This document shows, piece by piece, positions 8,495-16,968 of a DNA stretch of 64,000 nucleotides (the stretch's first letter is position 1; each line of letters starts with the position of its first letter). The stretch is taken from positions 310 to 64,309 of the forward strand of contig NZ_PPTH01000010.1 of NCBI RefSeq assembly GCF_002954225.1, in the 5' to 3' direction. This DNA comes from Arthrobacter ruber (GTDB taxonomy: Bacteria; Actinomycetota; Actinomycetes; Actinomycetales; Micrococcaceae). Position numbers and translations under genes: made by a program. The notes beneath the pieces were generated by a model, which was not told the DNA's origin, did not search any database, and worked only from the letters and a program-made list of their open reading frames with translations.

Positions 8495-8922
8495 CCCCGA
8501 GTTCGCTCATGGACCTCGAAGGAGTGGGACGAGCAGTTGCGGCCGAGCTGCAGGCTGCACTCACCGGAGAACTGAAACCAGGAATCCACAAAGTGCCGGT
8601 GCGTCTCATACCGCGCGAGTCGATGGCCGGCCTTGCAAGCAGCAAACAGACTGAGCCACCCTAAGCTGCGATGACCACATCGTCCTGTGCGAAAACGTAA
8701 GTGCCTAGGGTGATTCCACCTGCCTCTTCCGGCGGAGTAGTCGACAGATCGGATCAACAGATGACGAATGTGGGAGCTACAGCTAAGACCGGCGAGAAGT
8801 GCCCGGAAAGTGGAGTGTGAGCAGTGCAGGAATCCCCGAGCACGACCGCGCCCATCGCGAAGCGCAACATCATGCCTCCGTATTCGGGCAAGGGTTGAGG
8901 CATCATTGCCAAGGTTGTCGCT
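8495..8922. other. Intergenic stretch, no firm gene
   Basis: A 51-codon plus-strand frame (8509-8664) has some coding-like composition (VGRAVAAELQAALTG), but I recognise no family in it. It could be another remnant. Nothing else is supported before the AEC transporter's stop codon. Confidence 0.4.
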
Positions 8923-9858
8923 CTAGTTGAGCATCCATGCAGCTCCGAGGAGAAGCGGGACGGCCAGGATGGAGGTGATGATCGCTGTCGTTTGAGCAAG
9001 GTTCTGGCTGGTCCTGTAGCGGACGGCGTAGAGGACGACATTTTGGGCGGTCGGGAGGATCGCGCACGCGGTGACGACGAAGGTTTCGAAGGCGTTGAGT
9101 TTGAACACGTAGGTCGCCAGCATCCAGGCCAGCAGAGGCTGGACCACCGACTTCAAGGTGACAGCCACAGCGATGGGGGCGATATCCGCTGCGTGGGCGC
9201 GCGGAGCCAGGCCGTGGAGTGACATGCCGAAAATGATGAGCATGAGTGGCACGGTGATCTGGGCGACGAGCGTGACCGGATTTAGCACGAGCGTCGGGAT
9301 GTTGAGGCCTGCAGCGCTGACGATGATGCCGCTCATAGCGGCAACGGTGACGGGGTTGCGGAAGGGAATCAGCAAGATCCGTCCTAAGGAGCCGTGCTTA
9401 CCCTCGGGGTTGGTGAGGTCGAGGACCGTCAGAGCGATGGGCGTGATGATAGCCAGCTGGAAGAGCATGATGGGGGTGACGAAGGTCGCGTTCCCCAGGA
9501 TGTAGAGGGAAAGGGGGACGCCGAGATTGGTGGAGTTCACAAGCCCTGTCGCCAGCGCACCAATCGTCGTGCGGCGAACTCCCCATCGGGCAAATAGGCC
9601 GATCAACGTGAAAACCGTCATGACAACCACCGCTGTGATGACGGAGATCAAGCCCGTGGAACTCAGGACGTCGGAGATATGGCGGGTGGCGATCATGGAG
9701 AACATCAGGCTCGGCAATCCGACCATGAACGTCAGGGTGGAGAGCACCTTCGTTCCTTGGGGCCCCAGGGCGTTCGTTCTACCCAGGGTGTATCCGACGA
9801 CCAAGACGACGCCGACCACGAAGAATCCTTGCAGGACTCCAATCAACGCTGTCCTCAA
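8923..9858 (-). CDS. AEC-family (auxin efflux carrier-like) transporter
   Basis: A 311-residue integral membrane protein with about ten predicted helices in two similar halves. Family features include LQGFFVVGVVLVVGYTLG at the N-terminus, GLVNSTNLGVPLSLYILGNA in the first half with its conserved Asn/Pro region, and TACAILPTAQNVVLYAVRY in the second half. AEC proteins transport carboxylates such as malate, malonate or related acids. It is the last gene of the minus-strand C4-acid operon, 130 bases after the bisphosphatase gene, so import of the operon's substrate is a fair guess. Confidence 0.88.
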   Translation of the reverse strand: MRTALIGVLQGFFVVGVVLVVGYTLGRTNALGPQGTKVLSTLTFMVGLPSLMFSMIATRHISDVLSSTGLISVITAVVVMTVFTLIGLFARWGVRRTTIGALATGLVNSTNLGVPLSLYILGNATFVTPIMLFQLAIITPIALTVLDLTNPEGKHGSLGRILLIPFRNPVTVAAMSGIIVSAAGLNIPTLVLNPVTLVAQITVPLMLIIFGMSLHGLAPRAHAADIAPIAVAVTLKSVVQPLLAWMLATYVFKLNAFETFVVTACAILPTAQNVVLYAVRYRTSQNLAQTTAIITSILAVPLLLGAAWMLN

Positions 9859-9988
9859 TCCTGTCTGTGGAGTCCGATAACCCTCATTCGGGTGCTTGTG
9901 GTCTTTGCGGCTCTAATGAGATCAATATTCCGCTCCTCGCCAGTGGAGACAAGAGATTTTCAATGTGTTGTGTCATAGTGCATCCCTC

Positions 9989-10999
9989 CTAATGCGCAAG
10001 CTTCACTTGAGGCGGAAGTAGCCAGGGGGCAGCGAGATGGCTGGCGGTGACTCTGCGGATGGTGCCGGTGGGGGAGCGCAGGATGATGGACTCGGTGGTG
10101 ATGGTTTGCTTTTCCCTGCGTACCCCGTCTACCAGGTCGCCGTCGGTAACCCCGGTAGCTACGAAGTAGGTGTTGTCGCTGGTTATCAGGTCGTTGGTGA
10201 AGAGGACTCGGCTGAGGTCGTGCCCGGCGGCTATGGCCTTTTCGCGTTCCTGAAAGTCTTTTGGTGCGAGTTTGGCGTGAATAAAGCCGCCGAGGGCTTT
10301 GACTGCGCAGGCTGTAATAATGCCTTCAGGGGTTCCTCCGATCCCGGCGCACATGTCAATGGCGGAGTCATCTCTGGCGGCGTTGATGCCTCCGGCGACG
10401 TCGCCGTCAAGGAGGAGCCTGGTCGCGGCCCCCGCCGTGCGGATGTCCTGGATGAGGGAGTCGTGTCGCGGTCGGTCCAGGACGGCGACGATGATCTGGT
10501 CGACAGGTTTTTGCATTGCCTTCGCCAGGGCTCGAATGTTTTCGCCGATGGGCCGGTTGATATCGATGACGCCCGCCCCGGCATGCCCGGTGACGATCTT
10601 GTTCATGTAGAACACCGCGGAGGGGTCAAACATGGCGCCCCTGTCTGTCACGGCAATCATGGCCAGGGCGTTACGTCGTCCGGCCGCGGTGAGGCTGGTT
10701 CCATCGATAGGGTCGACGGCGATATCGACGGCCGGTCCGTCGCCGGTTCCGACACGTTCGCCGTTGAAGAGCATGGGGGCGTCATCTTTCTCGCCCTCCC
10801 CGATGACGATCCTCCCGTCGAAGGACACGGTGGACAGGAAGGCACGCATTCCGTCCACTGCAGCACCGTCGGCGGCGTTCTTGTCACCCTTTCCTACGAA
10901 GGAGACCGCGCGGATTGCGGCGGCCTCAGTGGCGCGGACCAATTCCATTCCAAGATTCCGGTCGCGGAGGGGGGTGTTCTGAGCAGGGTAACCGATCAC
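9989..10999 (-). CDS. glpX: Class II fructose-1,6-bisphosphatase
   Basis: Hydrolyses fructose-1,6-bisphosphate to fructose-6-phosphate in gluconeogenesis. The metal and substrate motifs are clear: VGKGDKNAADGAAVDGMR, VIGEGEKDDAPMLFNGE, and the DPIDGTSLTAAGR signature, with GGTPEGIITACAVKALGG further on. The frame is open to 11197, but the usual GlpX length (about 335-340 residues) and an AAAAGGA before the GTG at 10997-10999 favour that start, giving 336 residues. Position in a C4-acid operon makes sense because such pathways end in triose phosphate, so sugars must be rebuilt through this step. It is probably an operon-dedicated second copy; the housekeeping copy would lie elsewhere. Confidence 0.92.
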   Translation of the reverse strand: MIGYPAQNTPLRDRNLGMELVRATEAAAIRAVSFVGKGDKNAADGAAVDGMRAFLSTVSFDGRIVIGEGEKDDAPMLFNGERVGTGDGPAVDIAVDPIDGTSLTAAGRRNALAMIAVTDRGAMFDPSAVFYMNKIVTGHAGAGVIDINRPIGENIRALAKAMQKPVDQIIVAVLDRPRHDSLIQDIRTAGAATRLLLDGDVAGGINAARDDSAIDMCAGIGGTPEGIITACAVKALGGFIHAKLAPKDFQEREKAIAAGHDLSRVLFTNDLITSDNTYFVATGVTDGDLVDGVRREKQTITTESIILRSPTGTIRRVTASHLAAPWLLPPQVKLAH

Positions 11000-11108
11000 T
11001 GCGTGGTCCTTTTGGGGAAGTCGGGAAGTCAGGAAGGCGGCTGGAGACCGGTGGAGGTCTTCACCGGCTTTAGGGCGTATGTGCCGGCGTTTTTTAGAGC
11101 GGACGTCT

Positions 11109-11333
11109 TCAGAACCAGATGGTGAGCGTTTCGTCGCTGCTGTCGACGAACTGTCGTTCGTCAGCACCGAAAGCACCGATCCAGAATCCACTTCCATCTG
11201 GCATCACGGCTTCGACTGTGCCGAGGCGGACTTTAGTGCCTTGCCTGTGGAGTTCCACGAGGTCTCCGGGCTCAAGGGACCATGGGCGGTCATACGGCTC
11301 CCGGTGGCTATCGGTCTCGGTCTCGGTGGTCAT
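11109..11333 (-). CDS. Small hypothetical protein
   Basis: A 74-residue acidic protein preceded by a good GAAAGGAAAG ribosome binding site. The pattern PGDLVELHRQGTKVRLGTVE, followed by MPDGSGFWIGAFG, is that of a small beta-barrel of SH3 or KOW-like type; I do not recognise a named family. It lies between the aldolase gene (35 bases upstream) and glpX (about 110 bases downstream), all in the same direction, so it is probably translated from the operon mRNA. Its presence supports the shorter glpX start. Confidence 0.65.
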   Translation of the reverse strand: MTTETETDSHREPYDRPWSLEPGDLVELHRQGTKVRLGTVEAVMPDGSGFWIGAFGADERQFVDSSDETLTIWF

Positions 11334-11367
11334 GCTTTCCTTTCAGCTGCAGTCAGTAGGGTCACCC

Positions 11368-11994
11368 TCACCGAGGAGGCCGGAGCGCCGCTACCTCTGT
11401 TTCGGTCAGCGGACGTGTTGGGACTGTCCGCAGAAGCAGGAAGAGCTTTGCTGTCTCCTCAATTTCTTCGAGTGCATCCATCGCTGCGGAGAGGGTCATA
11501 CCGGCGACTACTGGACCGTGGTTGCTCAGGAGTAAGGCGTGGTGGCGAGTTGCCTCTTGCTCGGCTAGTTCTTCCAGGCTCATGTCTCCTGGTGCGTGGT
11601 ACGGCAGCAGAGGTAATGTCCCGACCCGCATGGCGTAGTAGGCGGTAAGCGGCGGCAGAGCGTTGGCGTCATCCACGTCGGCCAGGCAGGAAACGGCGGC
11701 GCTGTAGGTGGAATGGGTGTGGACAACGGCGTTCGCATCTGGCCTTGCACGGAGGATAGCCGCGTGGAGGAACGCTTCCTTTGACGGCCTGGGGCCGGAG
11801 AGGTGAGCCCCGGTGCTGTCGATAAGCGACAGTTCCTCGGCCGTAACGACCCCAAGGCTTGATCCCGTTGGGGTTACAAGGATTCCCGCTGCGGTTCTCA
11901 GAGATACGTTTCCGGTGCTGCCGTGGGTGAGTCCACGGTTGAACAGTGAGCGTGCAGCACTGATTACCTGCTCGGCTTCGGTCACAGCGTCCAT
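11368..11994 (-). CDS. Class II aldolase/adducin family protein (OtnC-like)
   Basis: A 208-residue zinc-dependent aldolase. The metal ligands appear as VVHTHSTYSAAVSCL (HxH) and LLSNHGPVVAG, and the N-terminal phosphate/Gly motif as LTHGSTGNVSLR with VTPTGSSLG. Members include fuculose-phosphate aldolase, ribulose-phosphate epimerase and 3-oxo-tetronate 4-phosphate decarboxylase. Its stop lies two bases from the next start and its partner is a DUF1537 kinase; that pairing is the known OtnK/OtnC arrangement, which converts 3-oxo-tetronate 4-phosphate to dihydroxyacetone phosphate and CO2. I therefore favour that activity, by context. Confidence 0.85.
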   Translation of the reverse strand: MDAVTEAEQVISAARSLFNRGLTHGSTGNVSLRTAAGILVTPTGSSLGVVTAEELSLIDSTGAHLSGPRPSKEAFLHAAILRARPDANAVVHTHSTYSAAVSCLADVDDANALPPLTAYYAMRVGTLPLLPYHAPGDMSLEELAEQEATRHHALLLSNHGPVVAGMTLSAAMDALEEIEETAKLFLLLRTVPTRPLTETEVAALRPPR

Positions 11995-11996
11995 AT

Positions 11997-13256
11997 TTAT
12001 TTCCCTTTTCTGTCACTAGAAGCAGCGACCAGGAGATCAGGTTCGCCGAAGTTTCCGGACTTGAGTAGCACATCGAGTCCTTGAGCGGTGTGGATCCACG
12101 GCACGCCGCGTGCTGCTTCGGGGCCGATGATGCCGCCGCTCACGCCCAGGGCGTTCACGATGGATCCGGAGGTTTCGCCACCGGCGGCGATGAAGCGGGT
12201 GACTCCACGCTTTCTCAGTTCTTGGGCGACTTCGGCGATTGCTGTCTCCAGGATGTCAGCGGATCGTTCGACACCGAGAGTCTCTTGAACTTCGTGCAGT
12301 TCAGCGGGTGGAAGCGATGAATAGATCAGCGGCGCGTCTCCATCTGGCAGCGCATCGAACCAAATCAGTGCTTCCTGAGCCAGGGTGGCCGGATCCTGGC
12401 ACTCAAGTGCGTCGAGCCTGAAGGCCGGGCGGCCGTCCCGGTGCATGTGCTCTATTTGCTCAAGTGTCCGTCGTGAACAGCTTCCGGCCAGCACCACGGC
12501 GTTGCCGGCTGGCAGTTCTTCCTCATTGAGGGACGCCAGTCCGCCCTGTTGTTCGACCTTCGCGCGGGCAAGTGCCCCGGCAAGGCCTGCGGCGCCGGCG
12601 ACGAGGGGCTCATCGATAACGGCACGGGCGATGGCCAGCAGATCGTCATCCGTGATGGCATCAGGAAAAAGGTAACGTGCCCCTGTCCGTGCAGCCTGTA
12701 TGGCCGAAACGATAGCCGCCGGTCCCTGCCGAACCACGTCGTGCCCGATAGTGGAACTGGTTGAGCCGCTCGGTGTCTGCGCATCCATCAGGAGCACGAG
12801 GGAGGATTCTTTCATGGGTGTCAGCGGGTGGTTGCGCATGTGCGATTCGGCCAGGAGAAGGCCGTTGACGAACAGGTAGCCGTTGTAGACCGTCCGTCCG
12901 TGTTCAGGTGAACTGGGCGTTGTCACTACACTGTCAGTTTCGGTCAATTCAACCAGGGCATCGAGAACGGGACCGATGTTGCCCGCCGGGGTGGAGTCGA
13001 AGGTGGAGCAGTACTTGAAATAGAGCTGCCTTGCTCCGGCCGCTTTGAGGGCCCTGGCGGCCGCCAGGGTTTGGACCACGGCGGATTCAACCGGAATTGT
13101 CCGGGATTTCAGGGCGATGACCACGGCTTCCAGATTCGAATCGATGGTGCCCGCATCAGGGACTCCGAAGTAGATGCCGGCGCAGAGCCCTTGGCGGCGG
13201 AAAGCTACAGCGACGTCGGTGGCCCCGGTGACGTCATCGGCGATGGCTCCGATCAT
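11997..13256 (-). CDS. Four-carbon acid sugar kinase family protein (DUF1537)
   Basis: A 419-residue kinase with both DUF1537 halves. The N-terminal half begins IGAIADDVTGATDVAVAF and contains LYFKYCSTFDSTPAGNIGP. The C-terminal nucleotide domain has VLAGSCSRRTLEQIEH, GGETSGSIVNALGV, then GPEAARGVPWI and LLKSGNFGEPDL. The family phosphorylates 3-oxo-tetronates or D-threonate/erythronate-type acids. The frame opens at 13421, but the ATG at 13254-13256 is at the family start and has AGAGG upstream. The aldolase gene follows after two bases. The exact stereoisomer used cannot be read from sequence. Confidence 0.92.
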   Translation of the reverse strand: MIGAIADDVTGATDVAVAFRRQGLCAGIYFGVPDAGTIDSNLEAVVIALKSRTIPVESAVVQTLAAARALKAAGARQLYFKYCSTFDSTPAGNIGPVLDALVELTETDSVVTTPSSPEHGRTVYNGYLFVNGLLLAESHMRNHPLTPMKESSLVLLMDAQTPSGSTSSTIGHDVVRQGPAAIVSAIQAARTGARYLFPDAITDDDLLAIARAVIDEPLVAGAAGLAGALARAKVEQQGGLASLNEEELPAGNAVVLAGSCSRRTLEQIEHMHRDGRPAFRLDALECQDPATLAQEALIWFDALPDGDAPLIYSSLPPAELHEVQETLGVERSADILETAIAEVAQELRKRGVTRFIAAGGETSGSIVNALGVSGGIIGPEAARGVPWIHTAQGLDVLLKSGNFGEPDLLVAASSDRKGK

Positions 13257-13266
13257 GGTTCTGCCT

Positions 13267-13935
13267 CTACTTTCGGTCTGCCAGGAGACGGCGTAGTGCC
13301 ACTGCTGAGCTCTTGGGGCCTGATACCACTGGAATCCCGAGCGTGCGCTGAAGTTCGTCGGCTGCTGGTGCAAGGGAATACTGGGCAAGGAATACCGCGT
13401 CGATGTCTGCGGTGTTGGCAAGACAGGCTTCGGTGAGGGCGGCGGTCAGGGCGGGTGTGTCCTGGCTCTTCGATGCGGCCATGGCTTTTGGCACCGCGAT
13501 GCCGGTGACGCGGCTCTTGCGGCCGCTTACCTCCAGCGCCTCCGCAAGCCGCTGCACCGAATCATCTCGTGCCCCCTCAAAGGAAGCTACGACCAGGATT
13601 GAGCCATAGCTGGCTTCGACCAGTTCAGCGAAGGCGGCCTCGTCCGGTGCCAGCACGGGCAAATCCCACGTGGTTGCCTGGGCGACCGGACCATAGAGCG
13701 AACAGGTCAACAGAACGCCATCGGCCTGTTCCGTGATGGCGTGGGCGATGAGGCGGGACATCCGCTCGCGAAGCATATCGTCCAACCCACCGCGATTATC
13801 GGCGTCTACCAAGAGACGGTCATCGAGTATGTTCCAGATGACAGCCTCGGGGAAGTCCTGGCTCAGTGCTGCCTGGGCCGGCGGGATGGCCGCAGTGACA
13901 GCATTGATCAAGGCGATTTTCGGTGCGGTGCTCAT
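13267..13935 (-). CDS. Asp/Glu racemase-superfamily protein
   Basis: A 222-residue protein of the Asp/Glu/hydantoin racemase fold. The first catalytic-site strand is VLLTCSLYGPV with a cysteine. The second site reads AVFLAQYSLAP, where racemases normally carry the partner cysteine; here it is replaced. The C-terminus GIPVVSGPKSSAVALRRL is typical. With one cysteine missing, classical two-base racemisation is doubtful, and an isomerase or lyase role in the sugar-acid pathway is possible. It is the first gene of the operon, 10 bases before the kinase gene and divergent from the GntR gene at 14260. Confidence 0.75.
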   Translation of the reverse strand: MSTAPKIALINAVTAAIPPAQAALSQDFPEAVIWNILDDRLLVDADNRGGLDDMLRERMSRLIAHAITEQADGVLLTCSLYGPVAQATTWDLPVLAPDEAAFAELVEASYGSILVVASFEGARDDSVQRLAEALEVSGRKSRVTGIAVPKAMAASKSQDTPALTAALTEACLANTADIDAVFLAQYSLAPAADELQRTLGIPVVSGPKSSAVALRRLLADRK

Positions 13936-14259
13936 TCAGGTATCTCTCTTATCCACTGAGGCCGGGACGGTCTCGGTATTGGTATGTGGTCGCATTAGAT
14001 CCAGCCCCCATAACCGAACTAGTGATCGAAACGGTGGTCTTCCAGCAAGTCCTCGCCCACCGCCGGTTATGTGAGCGGGTGAATCAGCGGTGCCAAAGAC
14101 GACGGGCGGTGCCTGAGAACGCTGGTAGCTGCTGATGCGATCACCTTCGTCGTGTGTAGCATTCTGAAAATAATATAGTGTTAGGAAATAGCAGCCGACT
14201 TACTTGTTCGCAGTGAACACCATGGCGGTCGGCGCGCTGACGATGACAAAGGAGTTCCC
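13936..14259. promoter_or_regulatory. Divergent promoter region between C4-acid operon and GntR gene
   Basis: 324 bases with no gene. An AT-rich element (AATAATATAGTGTTA, about 14169-14183) resembles the perfect palindrome found at 16821-16835 in front of the hydroxyacid dehydrogenase and permease genes, suggesting a shared regulator. An AAAGGAG ribosome binding site for the GntR gene lies at 14248-14254. Confidence 0.4.
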
Positions 14260-14916
14260 TTGGCCAAGATTTCTCTGGCAGACCGCATGTATGAGGTACT
14301 GCTTTCCCAGCTGATGGATGGCACCCGCCAGCCGGGGGAGGTGCTGAACATCGGAGCCTTGACCCGAGAACTCGAGGTCAGTCAAACTCCACTCCGGGAG
14401 GCCCTGGCACGGCTTGAGCACTCGGGGTTGGTGCAGCGGGAGTCGCTGCGCGGCTACTTCGTTGCTCCGCCTTTCACGGCCCGGGAGCTCGGCAAACTCG
14501 CTACGGCCAGGGAGCTGATAGAGCCTGCCCTCGCTGCCGAGAGTGCGTTGCGCCGGACCCCGGAGTTTCTCGAGGAGCTTGCGGCCACCATCGAGGACCT
14601 GGCTGGTTCGGCCAGGGGAGCGGACGAGGACGCGAATGCTTTCCGGGCGTACTGGATTGCCGACGACCGGTTTCACCGGCTCATCGCAGCTCAGGCTGAC
14701 AATCCGTTCCTGGAAAGCGCGTATCTCGCCCTCAGTGGCCAGGTGCAGCGGTTCCGTCTGTTCATGAAGGCGGGCCACACCAACGCGTCCGAGGCAGCTG
14801 CCGAGCATCAGAAGATCCTGGACGCGCTTGCGTCCGGGGATCCGGCGGCTGCCTCGGAGGCGATGCGGGTACATGTGTGTGCCGCTATAGAGCGTGCGCG
14901 GACTAAGGCTGGCTGA
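14260..14916 (+). CDS. GntR-family regulator, FCD subfamily
   Basis: A 218-residue regulator starting at TTG with AAAGGAG five bases upstream. The winged helix (residues 1-70) contains QPGEVLNIGALTRELEVSQ and TPLREALARLEHSGLV. The FCD domain (about 85-210) contains DDRFHRLIAAQADNPFL and the conserved histidine pair in EHQKILDALASGD and RVHVCAAIERA. It is divergent from the C4-acid operon and convergent with the ModA-like gene, whose 3' end it overlaps by 14 bases. It probably controls one or both flanking sets of genes. Confidence 0.9.
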   Translation: MAKISLADRMYEVLLSQLMDGTRQPGEVLNIGALTRELEVSQTPLREALARLEHSGLVQRESLRGYFVAPPFTARELGKLATARELIEPALAAESALRRTPEFLEELAATIEDLAGSARGADEDANAFRAYWIADDRFHRLIAAQADNPFLESAYLALSGQVQRFRLFMKAGHTNASEAAAEHQKILDALASGDPAAASEAMRVHVCAAIERARTKAG

Positions 14917-15622
14917 CGCCGGCGTTGGCGCCGACCGGCTCCAGTGCGGTGGCCCGGTACGCTGGGGACGCCTTGGGCCCGGTGATGTAGTCGACGAAGG
15001 CCTGGACGTCAGGATTGTTGGCTGAATCGACGGCGATGCCGGCAGAGAACTCTGTCCATCGCTGCAGCTCCTCGGGCAGCGCCCCGACGATTTCCGCTTC
15101 GGGTACGAACATGAGTTCGCTGAGCTGCTGAACGGCGATATCAGCTTCTCCGCTGAGCAGGGCAGTTGCCGTGAAGCCCTTCTCGAGTACGGTCGCCTTC
15201 GGCAGGACGACGTCGGCCAGGCCAAGACGCGTTACAAGCTCGACGAAGTAGATGCCGCTTTGGCCCGTGCGGGAGTAGGCGACGGACCGGGCGGAGGTGA
15301 GCGTCTTGATGAATTCCTCGCGAGTACTGATGTCCGGGTGTTCTGCGCCGGGGCCGACCGCGAGGCCGATCCCGGTGCGGACGATGGGTGCAGGGTTGGC
15401 TGCAACCAGCCCGCGGGCGATGAGGTCGTCGAACGAGGGCGTTGCCCCGATCAGGACATCGAAGTGTTCGTGTGCTTCAATGCGGCGGAGCAGCTGGACG
15501 GTCGGATCGAAGATGGGCGTCACCGAGACCCCCGATTCCTTTTCGAACGCTGCGAAGATTTCGTCGTCGAAGGCCTTGCGGGTTGCAAGACCGCTCATCA
15601 TGACAATTGAACGCTGGGACAT
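14903..15622 (-). CDS. ModA-like solute-binding protein without signal peptide
   Basis: A 239-residue protein of the molybdate-binding (ModA) type-2 periplasmic fold: SGLATRKAFDDEIFAAFEKE at the N-terminus, then FDVLIGATPSFDDLIARG, SVAYSRTGQSGIYF, and EADIAVQQLSELM near the hinge. Normal ModA proteins of Gram-positive bacteria are lipoproteins. Here the protein starts MSQRSIVMMSG with no hydrophobic leader or lipobox, and no ABC permease or ATPase gene is nearby. A cytoplasmic ligand-binding or enzymatic role is possible. It lies 108 bases after the hydroxyacid dehydrogenase gene on the same strand. Confidence 0.75.
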   Translation of the reverse strand: MSQRSIVMMSGLATRKAFDDEIFAAFEKESGVSVTPIFDPTVQLLRRIEAHEHFDVLIGATPSFDDLIARGLVAANPAPIVRTGIGLAVGPGAEHPDISTREEFIKTLTSARSVAYSRTGQSGIYFVELVTRLGLADVVLPKATVLEKGFTATALLSGEADIAVQQLSELMFVPEAEIVGALPEELQRWTEFSAGIAVDSANNPDVQAFVDYITGPKASPAYRATALEPVGANAGVSQP

Positions 15623-15730
15623 GGTTTTTCTCCTGATTGGGCCGCATGTATCGACCCGCTGAATGTGTGGTTGTTTGCCTTGCCGTTCAACGGGCGAACG
15701 GAGGCGGGGGGCCGGGCGGGGAGCCCGTGG

Positions 15731-16717
15731 TTAGACAGCGGCCGCAGCGACTGCCTCTTTGTTGACGCACTGGCGCGGCAGGTTGTTGTTGAGAACCTCC
15801 ACCACGGATTCGGCGGCCATGGCGCCGGAACGTGCCCGGCCCTCGTGGGTGGCTCCGGCGATGTGTGATGTGAGGATCAGGTTCTCCACACCCCGCAGGG
15901 GGCTGTCGGCGGGGAGCGGTTCCTGCTCGAAGGTGTCCAGGGCGGCACCGGCAAGTTTGCCGGAGCGGAGGGCTTCAACGAGCGCGGTCTCATCTACCGT
16001 GCCTCCGCGTGCTGCGTTGACGATGATCGCACCGTCGCGCATGGTCGCAATGGTTTCCGCGTTGATCAGGTGTCGTGTTTCCTCGTTGAGGAACACGTGC
16101 AGCGTGATGGCGTCGGCGTTGGCGATCAGCTCCGGAAGCTCTACCCGCTCCACGCCGATCTCTGCAGCGAAGGCTTCATCGAAGTAGGGGTCGTAAGCGA
16201 TCACTCGCATGCCGAAGGCGCGGGCAAGCTGGGCGACGGTCTTGCCGATTGCGCCCAGTCCCACGACACCGAGTGTTTTACCGAGTAGCTCGCGGCCGCT
16301 GGGCTGGGCCCAGCCACCGCCCTGGACGATGACCGAGTTCTGCGGAATCTGGCGTACCAGGTTCAGCAGCGAGGCGATGGCGAACTCGGCAACTGACTGA
16401 CGGTTGACGCCAGGGGTCGCGCAGACGGCGATGCCCCGTGCGTTGGCGGTTGCCAGATCGACGTTGTCGTAACCGACGCCCGTGCGAGCGACGACCTTGA
16501 GCTTCTGCGCTGCGTTGAGCACATCTGCTCCGAAGGGCTCAACACCGGCGATGACCCCGTCCACGTCCGCGATGACGTCCTGCAGTGTGAGTCCCTGGCT
16601 TTTCAGGTCGGCCGGGCGGCCGTAGACAACCTCGTGTCCTGCGTCGAGGAGAAGACGGTGCACGTCGTCCCCTTCGTTGAGCCACGAGGTTGTAATGAGA
16701 ATCCGTTGTGTGTTCAT
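15731..16717 (-). CDS. D-isomer-specific 2-hydroxyacid dehydrogenase
   Basis: A 328-residue NAD-dependent enzyme of the phosphoglycerate dehydrogenase-like family. The dinucleotide motif is VVGLGAIGKTVAQLARAFGM, the catalytic Arg lies in VNAARGGTVDETAL, the Glu in LDTFEQEPLP and the His in LTSHIAGATHEGRA. There is no ACT domain, so it is not a full SerA; glycerate, lactate or hydroxypyruvate-type substrates are possible. The ATG at 16715-16717 has AAGAAGG six bases upstream and is preferred over the ATG two codons earlier. It is divergent from the DctM-type permease gene, and a perfect palindrome lies between them. Confidence 0.9.
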   Translation of the reverse strand: MNTQRILITTSWLNEGDDVHRLLLDAGHEVVYGRPADLKSQGLTLQDVIADVDGVIAGVEPFGADVLNAAQKLKVVARTGVGYDNVDLATANARGIAVCATPGVNRQSVAEFAIASLLNLVRQIPQNSVIVQGGGWAQPSGRELLGKTLGVVGLGAIGKTVAQLARAFGMRVIAYDPYFDEAFAAEIGVERVELPELIANADAITLHVFLNEETRHLINAETIATMRDGAIIVNAARGGTVDETALVEALRSGKLAGAALDTFEQEPLPADSPLRGVENLILTSHIAGATHEGRARSGAMAAESVVEVLNNNLPRQCVNKEAVAAAAV

Positions 16718-16820
16718 GCCCATCCTTCTTCTTTGAATGCGGGGGTAAGCGCGGCCACCACGGCCGCCTCCTTGCTGAGTTGCCTTGTGACCGGCATCAC
16801 CACTACAGTATAGTACACCA

Positions 16821-16835
16821 AACTATATTATAGTT
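16821..16835. promoter_or_regulatory. Perfect 15-base palindrome, likely operator
   Basis: AACTATATTATAGTT is a perfect dyad with a single central base, 104 bases upstream of the dehydrogenase start and 134 bases upstream of the permease start. A half-site-like CAGTATAGTA is just to its left (16806-16815), and a similar element precedes the GntR gene at about 14169. This is consistent with binding by that GntR protein. Confidence 0.55.
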
Positions 16836-16968
16836 TCGGCGGCGTAGGCCGTCTGGCAGATGATAGGAATTCAATGAAGAATGAACCCTTGGACAGCCCG
16901 CCCAACGCGCTGCTTCCCACACCCTCCGCCTTGGGCAACTGCCCACTAGCTGAACGGACTCTCCTGCT

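Noticed and set aside
10037-11125. Plus-strand open frame of 362 codons
   Set aside because: It is a shadow of glpX on the other strand; its translation has no recognisable family.
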